Shown here: piece after piece, positions 5,886 through 14,177 of the stretch
Numbering within the stretch: the first letter of the stretch is position 1
Layout: every line of letters starts with the position of its first letter
DNA from: a virus
Length of the DNA stretch: 26,677 bases
Strand: one strand, 5' to 3'
Virus record (IMG/VR): IMGVR_UViG_3300031587_000008
Location: 1 to 26,677 of that record
Made by a program: the position numbers and the translations under genes
Notes under the pieces: model-generated
The model's database searches: none
Told to the model about the DNA's origin: nothing
What the model saw: only the letters and a program-made list of their open reading frames with translations

Positions 5886-6779
5886 TTGCAAGAAACTGAA
5901 AGAATAACTTATGAGTATGAATGGCTTGATAATGTAGTTTCTGAAGTTAAGCTGATTATGGATCAACTTGCGAAAGAAACTTTCAAACGTTATCGAGAAT
6001 CTGGCAAAGCAATTTTACGAAGTGGTTATGCTAAGTACACATGGAAATCGGAACATAAACAGTATTTCATAGAAAAACTTGGAATCAGCGATAGCACTTT
6101 TAAAAGTATGGTGCGACTCGGTGAAATGTCGCAAGAAAAATTCGACAATGTCATTGTCGAATTTCCAAGCCTTTATGCTTATGAGAATCGCGGAAGTATA
6201 ACTAAGAAAGAAAAGCGGAAGCGTGAAATTGAAGTTCTTAAAGAAGCTATTAAGTTTTTAGAACCACCGCAACAACTTTATGATGTAGTTGTTATTGATC
6301 CACCTTGGAATTACGGAACGGAGTATGATCCAGATACTAGGCGTGGAGCTTGTCCGTATCCCGAAATGACTACAGAAGAAATCATGAACCTAAAACTTTA
6401 CAACACTGAAAACTGTATTCTCTGGTTATGGACAACTAACGCTTTTATGAAAGATGCTTTCAGGATTTTAGAGGTTTGGGGTTTTGAGCCTAAAACTATT
6501 CTTACTTGGGTTAAAAACAACATTGGCGTTGGAACTTGGTTACGTGGGCAAACAGAACACTGCATTCTCGCGGTAAAAGGCAATCCTCTCTACGATTTTG
6601 AAAAAGCCAAATCATGTTCAACTTATTTAGTAGCCAAATCCAATGGGCATAGTGAGAAACCCGATGAATTTTATAAACTCGTAGAAGGACTATGCCCTGG
6701 CTGGAAACTTGACTACTTTGCCACAAAGCAGCGAGAAGGATGGGCAACTTTTGGAACTATGGAGAGAAATAACAAATGA
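5886..6779 (+). CDS. MT-A70 family N6-adenine methyltransferase
   Basis: Residues from about 125 onward form an MT-A70 methyltransferase domain, with the catalytic DPPW at 138-141 after strand YDVVVI, then the family segments YPEMTTEEIMNL, CILWLWTTNAFM, GFEPKTILTWVK, TEHCILAVKG and KPDEFY. The family transfers methyl groups from S-adenosylmethionine to N6 of adenine in DNA or RNA. The N-terminal 120 residues are helical and could recognise DNA. The start is TTG 5886, 5 nt after AAAGGTGA. In a virus it probably modifies viral DNA to escape host restriction, although a regulatory role is possible. Its stop overlaps the next start. Confidence 0.9.
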   Translation: MQETERITYEYEWLDNVVSEVKLIMDQLAKETFKRYRESGKAILRSGYAKYTWKSEHKQYFIEKLGISDSTFKSMVRLGEMSQEKFDNVIVEFPSLYAYENRGSITKKEKRKREIEVLKEAIKFLEPPQQLYDVVVIDPPWNYGTEYDPDTRRGACPYPEMTTEEIMNLKLYNTENCILWLWTTNAFMKDAFRILEVWGFEPKTILTWVKNNIGVGTWLRGQTEHCILAVKGNPLYDFEKAKSCSTYLVAKSNGHSEKPDEFYKLVEGLCPGWKLDYFATKQREGWATFGTMERNNK

Positions 6780-7093
6780 AATTTCAACGATTAGACAAAA
6801 AAACATTGGAAGCCTTAAAAATTTCCGATGGATTTGAATTACATCCAGACTGCCTATTCTTAATTGTAGAAGCACCAAGTAGACGTTCTTACACTACTGA
6901 AATTCAAAATAAAGATAGGCGCTATCTAGCGGGAATAATCTTTACATATCCTATTGAATTGCAAAAAGCCATGTGGGAACCTGTGATAAAAAATTTTGTG
7001 TTGTCGCATGAAAGAAAACGCTGGATAAGCGACATTGAATCATGGCTTAAGCAAACAGAATTTGGTGATAATATTTTAGATAATTCTTCTTAG
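6776..7093 (+). CDS. Hypothetical protein (105 aa), methyltransferase neighbour
   Basis: The ATG overlaps the methyltransferase stop (ATGA), so the two are coupled. The protein is mixed alpha/beta, with a strand-like CLFLIVEAP and a basic C-terminal helix (SHERKRWISDIESWLKQ). No motif or family is recognised. Its stop is shared with a GTG that may start the next gene. Confidence 0.6.
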   Translation: MKFQRLDKKTLEALKISDGFELHPDCLFLIVEAPSRRSYTTEIQNKDRRYLAGIIFTYPIELQKAMWEPVIKNFVLSHERKRWISDIESWLKQTEFGDNILDNSS

Positions 7094-7458
7094 TGAGATG
7101 TCCTTTAATGTCCCTCTCTACACAAACCCAGAAACGACTACCACAAATCAAAGCTAGCCTACTGAAAGGCTTAAACTACGAGCAAATAGGCACTAAATGC
7201 GGCGTGACAGAAAAAACCATTGACCGTGATGTTAAGGCTTGGGTTGACAGTGGCGACTTTGAAAATTGGATAAAAGAAGAGTGGATTAGGCTTCATCAGA
7301 TTGTAATGAATGAGTCGCCTGTGGAAGCGTATCGAAATTTAACTAAGCTAGTCGGTCAAATGTTAACACGAAAAATCCAAGCTAAAAGCGAAATCACCCA
7401 AACCCAGCGTGTTCTTCATTTGCACATGTGGAAGCCAGAGCAAATTGCAGAATCTTGA
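7093..7458 (+). CDS. Putative small terminase subunit (helix-turn-helix DNA-binding protein)
   Basis: Residues about 24-52 form a helix-turn-helix (LLKGLNYEQIGTKCGVTEKT, then IDRDVKAWV), followed by a helical oligomerisation-like region. Small size, this motif and a position directly before the large terminase gene fit the DNA-recognition subunit of the packaging motor. The start may be GTG 7093 (overlapping the previous TAG) or ATG 7108; neither has a strong ribosome-binding site. The 3' end overlaps the large subunit frame by about 50 nt. Role inferred from context and the motif. Confidence 0.65.
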   Translation: MRCPLMSLSTQTQKRLPQIKASLLKGLNYEQIGTKCGVTEKTIDRDVKAWVDSGDFENWIKEEWIRLHQIVMNESPVEAYRNLTKLVGQMLTRKIQAKSEITQTQRVLHLHMWKPEQIAES

Positions 7459-8701
7459 ACAGCACTATTATCTGCGTTATTATCCTGACGCTGGCAAACA
7501 ACGGCAATTCCACGAAGACCGCTACAAAATCGCTTACCGAGCTATCTTTGCAGGAACAGGCAGCGGCAAAACAATAAGTGGCATCTTCGAAGACGTAAGC
7601 TGGTGCATAGAAAATCCCGGCATCATAGGCTACGTTTTTGAACCTACCTACAAAATGGTGCGGCGCACATTAATACCCACACTCGAAGACGAGCATATCC
7701 TAGGCAGACCGTTAGAGTCTAACCCGCTTGTTAAAGAGTTCCGCATGGGCGACAACTGCATCATCTTCGACACAAGCCCAGAGAGCATCTTATGGTTCGG
7801 CAGCTTGGAAGAGCCAGAATACGCTGAAGGACCAAACGTAGACTTTGTCCACGTAGATGAAGCACAGTATGTGCGCCGCTTTAATGAAGCCTGGGACGTG
7901 ATACTTCGCAGACTAAGAGGCACAGGACGCTTTCCACCCAGCAGACAAGGCGCTTGGGTAACCACAACGCCTCCAGCCCTCTTACCGGGCGATAGGCTTT
8001 ACGAGTTCTTTGAAGACCCTGAAAAGCGCAATCCTCTCAGTAGAGTTTATCGTTGGAGCTTAGATGATAATCCGCATACGTCACTCCGTTACAAAGAAGA
8101 AGTTAAAGCATCACATCATGGTAGCCTTGCTAAACGGTTTATAGAGGGCTTGTTCGCACCTGCAGGTATGGGAAGTTTCGAGTTTGACAGCACCACACAC
8201 GAAATCAAAACATTCGATAAAAATCAAATACGGACAATTGTGTACGGAGTGGATTTTGGATGGACAAACCCCAGTGCTGTCGTTGCTGTTGCCTTCGACG
8301 GAGATGACCGCGCCTACATCATTGACGAGTTCTACCAGAACCGCACGCAAACGGAAACGCTTATTGAAGAACTCCAAGAAATGACAGAAAAGCATGGTGA
8401 AGGTCCAATTTACTGTGACCGCAGTGAACCGCAAACGATTGATATGCTTCGCAAGGCAGGATTAAACGCTAAAGCTGACCAGAGTAAAAGAGAGGATGGC
8501 ATACACGAGTTAGGTGGAAGATTTAAACTTCAAGCTGACAATCGCCCACGCATTTTCGTAAGTAAAAACTGTGTTAACTGGATTCATGAAGTTATGGTTT
8601 ACAATGCTGAAGTTAAAGAGAATGACCATGCAATAGATGCTACACGCTACGCTATTATGAGTTTGCGGAAGCCCGCTGAACCAGTATGGGTGTTAAAATA
8701 A
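7409..8701 (+). CDS. terL: Terminase large subunit
   Basis: This ATPase-nuclease pumps DNA into the prohead and cuts concatemers. The ATPase half has Walker A AGTGSGKT (48-55) and Walker B VDFVHVDEAQ (Asp150, Glu151), followed by a TTTPP coupling segment. The RNase H-like nuclease half has Asp282 in VYGVDFGW, Asp337 in IYCDRSEP and Asp406/Asp410 in NDHAIDATRYA. The length of 430 residues is normal for a compact TerL. The frame opens at GTG 7409, but the first dozen residues lie in the overlap and look atypical; TTG 7445 is an alternative start. The portal gene follows immediately. Confidence 0.93.
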   Translation: MFFICTCGSQSKLQNLEQHYYLRYYPDAGKQRQFHEDRYKIAYRAIFAGTGSGKTISGIFEDVSWCIENPGIIGYVFEPTYKMVRRTLIPTLEDEHILGRPLESNPLVKEFRMGDNCIIFDTSPESILWFGSLEEPEYAEGPNVDFVHVDEAQYVRRFNEAWDVILRRLRGTGRFPPSRQGAWVTTTPPALLPGDRLYEFFEDPEKRNPLSRVYRWSLDDNPHTSLRYKEEVKASHHGSLAKRFIEGLFAPAGMGSFEFDSTTHEIKTFDKNQIRTIVYGVDFGWTNPSAVVAVAFDGDDRAYIIDEFYQNRTQTETLIEELQEMTEKHGEGPIYCDRSEPQTIDMLRKAGLNAKADQSKREDGIHELGGRFKLQADNRPRIFVSKNCVNWIHEVMVYNAEVKENDHAIDATRYAIMSLRKPAEPVWVLK

Positions 8702-10219
8702 ATGCCGAAAACATTACCTAAAGGAATCAGCTATCGCAAAGACGGCGGTGTAATCATTCACCCAGATGTTGCCCTAGACACAACTGAAGGTGGCGGAATC
8801 AAAATTCCAAGCGTCGACACAAGCCTTGGCGCGGGATTTGGCGACACAATCACTGATGATGATAGGTTGTTTGCTGCGGAACGCGAGCCTGTAGCCCATT
8901 TCTTAACGTATGGAATTGCAGCTGATGTGACGGATAAATGGTTCAAGATTGACGATCCAGACACTGAAGAAGCTGATCCAGCACTTGACCGTACAGTTCA
9001 AGATGCATTAACTAAACTGAAGTTTAAGGCAAAATTAACTGAGGCCCTTGAGGCTGAACGTGTTTACGGTTGGAGTTTGCTTGTCGGCGGCTTCAGCGAT
9101 GTATCTGACATACGGAATCTTAATACTCCATTACGAGAGGGCAGCGAGCTTAAACAGTTAGCGGTTTATCAAAAAACGAAAGTGCAAACAGAAACTAAAG
9201 ATGAAAATCCAAACAGTGAACGCTTTGGAGAACCACTCGTTTATAGGCTTGACCGTGGTAGCGGACAATTTTTGTATGTTCATTATAGTCGGGTTTGCAA
9301 GGTGCAGACGCGTAGTAATGGAAAAAGCGTGTTAGACCCAGTATGGGATGACCTAACATGCGGACGTAACATTCGCTGGGGCGCTGCCCAGTGGATGTAC
9401 CGCAACGGCGGAGGCTTTCCAGCCATAGGATTTCCAGCGGGTATGACGCTTCCCAAACTGCAAGAATGGGCTGACAGTGGCGCATTCAGTGATATTATGG
9501 CTCGCACTTACTTGTGTTATGTACAGAACAGCCAAAAAGAGAACGACGGCATGGTTATCGATTTTATCGGTGCTCAAGGCAGAGCGCTTGATCCACAACC
9601 GTTCTTCAAAACTAATGATGAACAAATAAGTAAGGGTAGCGGCGTGCCTCAGCCTAAACTTGTAGGTGCTCAAGCGGGGGCAGTGACAGGCAGTGAAATT
9701 AACATGCAAGACTACTATAAAGTTATCAGCAGAATTCAAGCGCAACTGGAAGATGTTGTTCGCTGGGTGATTGATAAGCTTGCGGATAGTGGACAGTTAA
9801 CGATGATTAAGAGTGCTTCAGATAAGGATGGTAAACTTAAGCAGCTTTTTCACAAGGTTTTTGGTGACTATCGTCACAGAACAGCACGCACATACAATAT
9901 TGAGTGGAACAGCGCCTTTGAATTGAGCGAGGCTGAAGAAAAGGACATTGAGTTAAAGCATGCACAAGCGAACCAGGCGAAGCTGGATTACATGACTGTT
10001 GATGAGGTGCGTGCTGAAGACGGGTTAGACCCGTTGCCAAATGGTGAAGGTGCGACGCTTAAAAAGAGCGGGTTCAATGTTTTCGGCGAAAAAGGAAAAG
10101 AGGAAAATCCCGAATTAGCTGAGGCTGACAAGTTTTTGGTTGTTGATTTGAATAGGAAGCATGAACATGAGCATACTACGAGCAATCCAAGCGGTAAGGG
10201 CGGTTCAGAAAAGGCTTGA
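8702..10219 (+). CDS. Portal protein (DUF1073-like)
   Basis: The 505-residue protein starts at ATG 8702, directly after the terminase stop. Features match phage portals of the DUF1073 type: an N-terminal segment, alternating alpha/beta wing and stem regions (ALEAERVYGWSLLVGG, later FPAGMTLPKLQEWADSG), and a long helical crown (MQDYYKVISRIQAQLEDVVRWVIDKL) with EWNSAFELSEAEEKDIELK near the C-terminus. The portal forms the twelve-subunit ring at one capsid vertex through which DNA passes. Order terminase-portal-MuF is the standard packaging arrangement. The 3' end overlaps the MuF-like gene by 59 nt. Confidence 0.88.
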   Translation: MPKTLPKGISYRKDGGVIIHPDVALDTTEGGGIKIPSVDTSLGAGFGDTITDDDRLFAAEREPVAHFLTYGIAADVTDKWFKIDDPDTEEADPALDRTVQDALTKLKFKAKLTEALEAERVYGWSLLVGGFSDVSDIRNLNTPLREGSELKQLAVYQKTKVQTETKDENPNSERFGEPLVYRLDRGSGQFLYVHYSRVCKVQTRSNGKSVLDPVWDDLTCGRNIRWGAAQWMYRNGGGFPAIGFPAGMTLPKLQEWADSGAFSDIMARTYLCYVQNSQKENDGMVIDFIGAQGRALDPQPFFKTNDEQISKGSGVPQPKLVGAQAGAVTGSEINMQDYYKVISRIQAQLEDVVRWVIDKLADSGQLTMIKSASDKDGKLKQLFHKVFGDYRHRTARTYNIEWNSAFELSEAEEKDIELKHAQANQAKLDYMTVDEVRAEDGLDPLPNGEGATLKKSGFNVFGEKGKEENPELAEADKFLVVDLNRKHEHEHTTSNPSGKGGSEKA

Positions 10220-10430
10220 CGTTGAACCGTTGTTTACTCCTCAAACGGAATGGACTTTTCAAGCAGTGCCAGATGACACTACATGCCCCGTTTGCATGAG
10301 CAAAGACTTGAACATTTACTATGGTGATGAACTGCAACAGAAATTTCCTTACCTAGTTGTAGAGAGCAACTGGGTTATTCGCCCAATGGTTCACCCTAAT
10401 TGTCGTTGCATGTTAATGAGAAAAGTGTGA
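10161..10430 (+). CDS. MuF-like minor head protein (C-terminal domain only)
   Basis: The 89-residue protein has the hallmark of phage MuF/minor head proteins: DDTTCPVCMSKD followed by VHPNCRCML, a conserved Cys/His cluster near the C-terminus. Usual MuF proteins are 250-400 residues, so this is a stand-alone C-terminal domain. The start is ATG 10161 or 10167, preceded by AGGAAG, inside the 3' end of the portal gene. It should sit inside the prohead near the portal. The last 51 nt are duplicated at 10701-10751. Confidence 0.8.
   Translation: MNMSILRAIQAVRAVQKRLDVEPLFTPQTEWTFQAVPDDTTCPVCMSKDLNIYYGDELQQKFPYLVVESNWVIRPMVHPNCRCMLMRKV
10380..10430 (+). repeat. First copy of a 51-bp direct repeat encoding the MuF C-terminus
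   Basis: This copy forms the 3' end of the MuF-like gene. It matches 10701-10751 at 42 of 51 positions, including the first 14 bases and the last 12. Most differences are at third codon positions, so both copies were coding when they diverged. Confidence 0.85.
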
Positions 10431-10450
10431 GAAAAATAAAGTGAAAGTCT

Positions 10451-10720
10451 ATGGCTAATGAACCTCCCTGTTGGATACTGGATGAACATTATAAAGATAC
10501 TGGAAAACGTGACTATTCTCGTTGCAATCCTATGTGTTGTACTGTGATTTGCGATTTAATGAAGCCTTGTGTAATTTTTGAAGGAAGCCAAATTATGAAC
10601 GTTAAACCTAAACTTGTGACATTACGAGACGATCTGGAGAAGCTACTTACTCAAGATGTTGGCATTCAAGAATTGATTCATAAAATAACTAAAAAGAGGT
10701 CGCCCAATGGTTCATCCTAA
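10451..10720 (+). CDS. Cysteine-rich small protein, unknown function
   Basis: The 89-residue protein starts at ATG 10451. Its N-terminal half contains seven cysteines (PPCWILDEHYKDTG, SRCNPMCCTVICDLMKPC), suggesting a metal site or iron-sulfur cluster; the rest is helical (LRDDLEKLLTQ). The C-terminal residues are read in a different frame across the second copy of the MuF repeat. The gene therefore lies between the two repeat copies and may be an inserted cassette. No family assigned. Confidence 0.6.
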   Translation: MANEPPCWILDEHYKDTGKRDYSRCNPMCCTVICDLMKPCVIFEGSQIMNVKPKLVTLRDDLEKLLTQDVGIQELIHKITKKRSPNGSS

Positions 10721-10751
10721 CTGTCCATGTATGCTCGTAAGAAAAGTGTGA
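10701..10751 (+). pseudogene. Relic of a second MuF-like C-terminus
   Basis: In the frame starting CGC at 10701 the codons read RPMVHPNCPCMLVRKV then TGA, matching the end of the 10161-10430 product except for Arg to Pro and Met to Val. No upstream MuF sequence remains. It is the end of a paralogue whose front was lost or replaced by the cysteine-rich gene. The methyltransferase start overlaps its TGA. Confidence 0.7.
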
Positions 10752-11239
10752 CAGATTTGACAATGTTAGATGTTGGTTGCGGATGCAACGCCTTCGGCGA
10801 CGTAAACGTTGACTTGTATGTGGATGACACGGAGCATAGAAGTGGCTGGATTAAAGGAAAAATAAACCCAAAAACCACGCCCAACTTCATCAATGCTACA
10901 TGCTATATGCTTCCATTTCCCGACAACAGCTTTGAAGTTGTGTATAGTCGCAACACGATTGAGCATGTGAAAGACCCATTTAGAATGTTGAAAGAAATGG
11001 TTCGAGTTTCAAAAGACAAAATAATCATTGGCTGTCCACATCGCTACGTTGCAAAACACATTAGCCCCATGCACATTTCCTTTTTAAACATCACATGGTT
11101 TGTAAAGGCATTTCAAAAGCTAGGGCTTTACGCAATAAACTGCTATTATTCCGAATTTGCGAAGTATCCCCATTTCATGTTTCCGTTAATTCAAATTCCA
11201 GAGCAAATAACGTGTTCTGCAAGAAAATTAACAAAGTAA
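10748..11239 (+). CDS. Class I SAM-dependent methyltransferase (Methyltransf_11-like)
   Basis: Motif I is clear (MLDVGCGCNAFGDVNVDL), followed by a methyltransferase core with ATCYMLPFPDNSFEVVYS, IEHVKDPFRMLKEM and KIIIGCPH. Such enzymes methylate small molecules, proteins, sugars or nucleic acids; the substrate is not visible. The upstream limit of the frame (ATG 10727) lies inside the MuF relic, so a start at GTG 10748, TTG 10757 or ATG 10763 is more likely. Its location inside the head-gene cluster, after a repeat-flanked insert, suggests it is a moron-type addition. Confidence 0.8.
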   Translation: MTDLTMLDVGCGCNAFGDVNVDLYVDDTEHRSGWIKGKINPKTTPNFINATCYMLPFPDNSFEVVYSRNTIEHVKDPFRMLKEMVRVSKDKIIIGCPHRYVAKHISPMHISFLNITWFVKAFQKLGLYAINCYYSEFAKYPHFMFPLIQIPEQITCSARKLTK

Positions 11240-11254
11240 AAGGTGAATTGAAAT

Positions 11255-12130
11255 ATGCCGTTTGGAGAATACGAAAACTTTGAAGATTGTGTGGCTAAAA
11301 ACCAAGATAAAGAAGACCCTGAAGCATACTGTGCAACAATTAAAAGAGCAATTGAAGGCGACAAACCTCGCAAAATCGGATTTGACAAAGCTACTTTAGA
11401 TGACAAAATCTTGGTTGACGACGACAATTTTCTAGTGATGCCCGCAGTAATAGCCTCTGAAATTGTTCATGAATATCCAGAAGGCATGGCTTACAAGAGC
11501 GCAGATGAACTTGAAAAAGCAGCGTGGACAGCGGAGGGCAGATGGGTAAAAATTCTGTCACATCCAGACAGTGCGTTGCTTCAGAAGATAAGCGACATCT
11601 ACGGACGAATAGAAAACGTGAAGTTTGTTAAGGATTTGGTTGAACCGAAGACTAAGCGTCCAATGCGACGGGGTATAAGGGCAGATGTTAAATGGTTCAA
11701 GAATCGTGTCCCCGCAGATGTCATTGGCAAAATCAGAAGCGGAGCACTTCGTGATGTGAGCATAGGCTTCACCTACGAAGAGGACCGCGTGCCTGGAGAA
11801 TGGAACGGACAGAAATACGATTACATCCAAAGAAACATTTTCATAGACCATTTAGCAGCGCCCATAGAAGCGGGACGTTGCCCCGGTCCAGTCTGCGGAA
11901 TTGCCGTGGACAGCGTAATCTCTAACGATAGCGAATGCCCTGTGTGCCGCATGATTAGAGAGGTTGGTTTTTCAGTGGCGGGCAAGCGACTTTACAAGCA
12001 ATATGGTAGCGAAATCTTAGATGTAATAGAGGGCAATCCTCTGTTTCCAAAAACCGAGTTAGCCCAAGATGACAGCGACATAATAAAGCAAAGCCAGAAT
12101 CTCATTAAACAACTTTCATGGTTACATTAG
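11255..12130 (+). CDS. Prohead maturation protease (DUF2213-like)
   Basis: The 291-residue protein opens with MPFGEYENFEDCVAKNQDK and DPEAYCATI, an N-terminal motif common before DUF2213 proteases in archaeal and bacterial viruses. The protease-like core includes ILSHP (His103), RDVSIGF (Ser169) and IDHLA (His199), compatible with a herpesvirus/HK97-type serine protease that cleaves scaffold and capsid during maturation. The ATG has GGTGA upstream. A CPVCR pair at about 228-232 is unusual. The order protease, scaffold candidate, capsid fits HK97-fold viruses. Confidence 0.85.
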   Translation: MPFGEYENFEDCVAKNQDKEDPEAYCATIKRAIEGDKPRKIGFDKATLDDKILVDDDNFLVMPAVIASEIVHEYPEGMAYKSADELEKAAWTAEGRWVKILSHPDSALLQKISDIYGRIENVKFVKDLVEPKTKRPMRRGIRADVKWFKNRVPADVIGKIRSGALRDVSIGFTYEEDRVPGEWNGQKYDYIQRNIFIDHLAAPIEAGRCPGPVCGIAVDSVISNDSECPVCRMIREVGFSVAGKRLYKQYGSEILDVIEGNPLFPKTELAQDDSDIIKQSQNLIKQLSWLH

Positions 12131-12178
12131 GTAACGGAAATTCTCGATGGATGTTTCGGGTTCACATTGTGGCGTTGT

Positions 12179-12216
12179 GACTAAACAAGCCTTCTCGTAC
12201 GGGCGAGACTAAACAA
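12179..12216 (+). repeat. Repeat-hairpin element in the protease-scaffold gap
   Basis: GACTAAACAA occurs at 12179-12188 and 12207-12216. Between them TCTCG-TACGGG-CGAGA (12193-12208) can form a 5-bp hairpin. The 112-nt gap is long for this operon, so the element may be an RNA processing or regulatory site. Nothing else is seen in the gap apart from GGAAAG before the next gene. Confidence 0.45.
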
Positions 12217-12242
12217 ACTGCCAAAAAAAGGAAAGAAAATAC

Positions 12243-12755
12243 TTGTCAACAAACAATGAAAAGGCAAAAACGGATTTTCTGGAAGCATGTAGTAAAGACT
12301 ATACGCGGGATACTTGTGAGCGCATGTGGAACGATGCGAAAGCAGGGACAAAAGATGCTAATCCAGTGTATGACAAGAAAGTAAGTCATGATGAAAGCTA
12401 TTCTGCCATTGTCAAATCTAACGAAATGAAAGATGTTCGCATTGAGCGTCTAGAAGAGCAACTTAGACAGGCAAATACGCTGTTGCAGAGAGTTAACGAT
12501 TTGAAGAAGGCAGAAGATGAAGCTGACAAAGAACGCCTTGTAATCGACATCATGAACAGTAGCAACTACACAAAAGATATGCTCATCTCAAAAAGTCATG
12601 ATGAACTGAAAACCATAGCTGACGCTCTTATACACACGGAAAAAGGCTTCGCAAGCATAGCGGCAGACGCAGAACAAACACGCAGCGCAAAAGACCGCAA
12701 ACTCACCGTGGGCGAATGGGACCCAGAGACGAAAACGTGGAAGGGAGGCAGATGA
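12243..12755 (+). CDS. Putative capsid scaffold protein
   Basis: The 170-residue protein starts at TTG 12243 (GGAAAG upstream). It is highly charged and mostly coiled coil (RIERLEEQLRQANTLLQRV), as expected for a scaffold that directs capsid assembly and is then removed. The N-terminus (FLEACSKDYTRDTCERMWNDAK) resembles short motifs in viral head proteins. Position between protease and capsid genes is typical. The call rests on composition and context; there is no direct family match. Confidence 0.6.
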   Translation: MSTNNEKAKTDFLEACSKDYTRDTCERMWNDAKAGTKDANPVYDKKVSHDESYSAIVKSNEMKDVRIERLEEQLRQANTLLQRVNDLKKAEDEADKERLVIDIMNSSNYTKDMLISKSHDELKTIADALIHTEKGFASIAADAEQTRSAKDRKLTVGEWDPETKTWKGGR

Positions 12756-12759
12756 ATAG

Positions 12760-13230
12760 TTGGCAACTCAAAGAAGCATGATTCACCCCACAAACGCCAT
12801 AGTCTTGGACAGCCAAAACCTGCATACTCAACAAATGAAAATTGAAACAGTAGACAACTGTTATCCTGGGCGCCTAGTTAAGAAGGGAACAAACGACGAT
12901 GACGTTCAAGTATGCACAGCAGCAACTGACGCAGTGATTGGTTGGTTAGGCTATGAACAAACAAGCAAGAAATACCGCCCAGCGACAGTTGACACAATAT
13001 ATGTTGTAAACGATAAAGCAGCAGTCATCAACGGACCAGGTATAGTGTTAGTTGCCACTTTAGAAATAGGAGCAAGCGTTTCTAAAGGCAGTCGATTAAA
13101 GATGGGAGCCATCGGCGGACTCTCAGGCGGAACAGATGGCACAGATCACATCGTAGCTATTGCTGAGGAAACAATGGCTGCGACTCAAGCTACAGGCGCA
13201 AAGGACATTCTTGTGAGGAGCCTGATCTAA
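12760..13230 (+). CDS. Capsid cement/decoration protein (DUF2190-like)
   Basis: The 156-residue protein starts at TTG 12760 with AAGGGAGG upstream, inside the end of the previous gene. It is beta-rich with small residues (YPGRLVKKGTNDDDVQVC, VIGWLGYEQ, GPGIVLVATLEIGASVSKGS), resembling cement proteins of the DUF2190/Gp24 type that stabilise capsids. It ends 2 nt before the major capsid gene. Good context, moderate sequence support. Confidence 0.7.
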   Translation: MATQRSMIHPTNAIVLDSQNLHTQQMKIETVDNCYPGRLVKKGTNDDDVQVCTAATDAVIGWLGYEQTSKKYRPATVDTIYVVNDKAAVINGPGIVLVATLEIGASVSKGSRLKMGAIGGLSGGTDGTDHIVAIAEETMAATQATGAKDILVRSLI

Positions 13231-13232
13231 AC

Positions 13233-14105
13233 ATGAACACACTAAGATACGTTGGACGTGACGAACCGCTCACCACAGAACAAGGGCAATACATCATGGA
13301 CCGTGTCGTGTATGCTGCACGCAGAGAACTTGTCGGCAGAAAACTCATGCCTATACGCAAAATAGACAGCGCAACACAAGTGTTCGGCTACGACACATTG
13401 ACTGAAGTGGCAAACGCAGCCATAGACACAAACTGGCCTGGAAGAGAAACGTTGGACATCGTGAATCTTACGAGAAGCACAGTACCAATTCCTGTAGTGC
13501 ATAAAGAATTTGAAATCAACAAGCTGGACTTGGCTAGTTCACGCATGACAGGTACGCCGCTGAATACAACCTCAGCCGAAAGTGCAGGCTACAAGGTAGG
13601 GTTAGAAGAAGACACACTGTTAATTCTCGGCTATTCAGCGGATGGCACGGCTTATGATATAAACGGTTTATACAATGCTGCGGGCAACAGCAGAAGCGCC
13701 GCTGGAGATTGGAGCTCAGCCACCAACATTCCCACAGACATAAACGCCATGATTGCAGCATTAATGGCTGACAACATTTTTCCACCCTATAATCTCGTCT
13801 TAAATCCAGATCAATATAACGAGGCAGCAGTATTCATTGCAAATACTGCTGTGCCATACTTAACGTGGATTAAAGAGCGCATCGGCGGCGAAATCTATCC
13901 TTCAGCAACACAGACTACCAGTACAGGAATCATGACTAAGGCTAATCCTATCGGCATGTTCGAATATGTAATCGCTGAAGACCTTACCGTTGAAACGGAA
14001 ATCTTAAGCAAAAAGCAGGGAGAATCACTTTTCGGCAGAGTCTATGTACGAGGGCTTCCAGTAGTCTACGACAGCAACGCCATATGTAAAATCTCAGGAC
14101 ATTAA
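13233..14105 (+). CDS. Major capsid protein (HK97 fold, encapsulin-like)
   Basis: The 290-residue protein has the encapsulin/linocin-type arrangement: an N-terminal helix (TTEQGQYIMDRVVYAARREL), a beta-rich E-loop-like region (VFGYDTLTEVANAAIDTNWP, RSTVPIPVVHKEFEI), a long alpha region with EEDTLLILG, then PYNLVLNPDQYNEAA and a C-terminal strand segment (GESLFGRVYVRGLPVVYD). It lacks a long delta domain, so a separate scaffold is needed, as suggested by the upstream coiled-coil gene. It forms the icosahedral shell. ATG start 2 nt after the cement gene. Confidence 0.88.
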   Translation: MNTLRYVGRDEPLTTEQGQYIMDRVVYAARRELVGRKLMPIRKIDSATQVFGYDTLTEVANAAIDTNWPGRETLDIVNLTRSTVPIPVVHKEFEINKLDLASSRMTGTPLNTTSAESAGYKVGLEEDTLLILGYSADGTAYDINGLYNAAGNSRSAAGDWSSATNIPTDINAMIAALMADNIFPPYNLVLNPDQYNEAAVFIANTAVPYLTWIKERIGGEIYPSATQTTSTGIMTKANPIGMFEYVIAEDLTVETEILSKKQGESLFGRVYVRGLPVVYDSNAICKISGH

Positions 14106-14138
14106 CCTGAATACTGCGAGCACCATTAATCTTCCCCC

Positions 14139-14144
14139 TTTTTT
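14139..14144 (+). terminator. T6 tract after the capsid gene (possible partial terminator)
   Basis: CTTCCCCC followed by six T residues lies 34 nt after the capsid stop. An archaeal T-tract terminator here would raise capsid mRNA over the downstream connector genes. No hairpin is needed in archaea. Weak evidence. Confidence 0.25.
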
Positions 14145-14177
14145 AGTTCCTTAAAATATTGTTGGAGGTGAAATGTC

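Noticed and set aside
9195-9745. Overlapping minus-strand ORFs inside the portal gene
   Set aside because: Antisense shadows of a well-supported portal gene; Cys/His-rich random composition.
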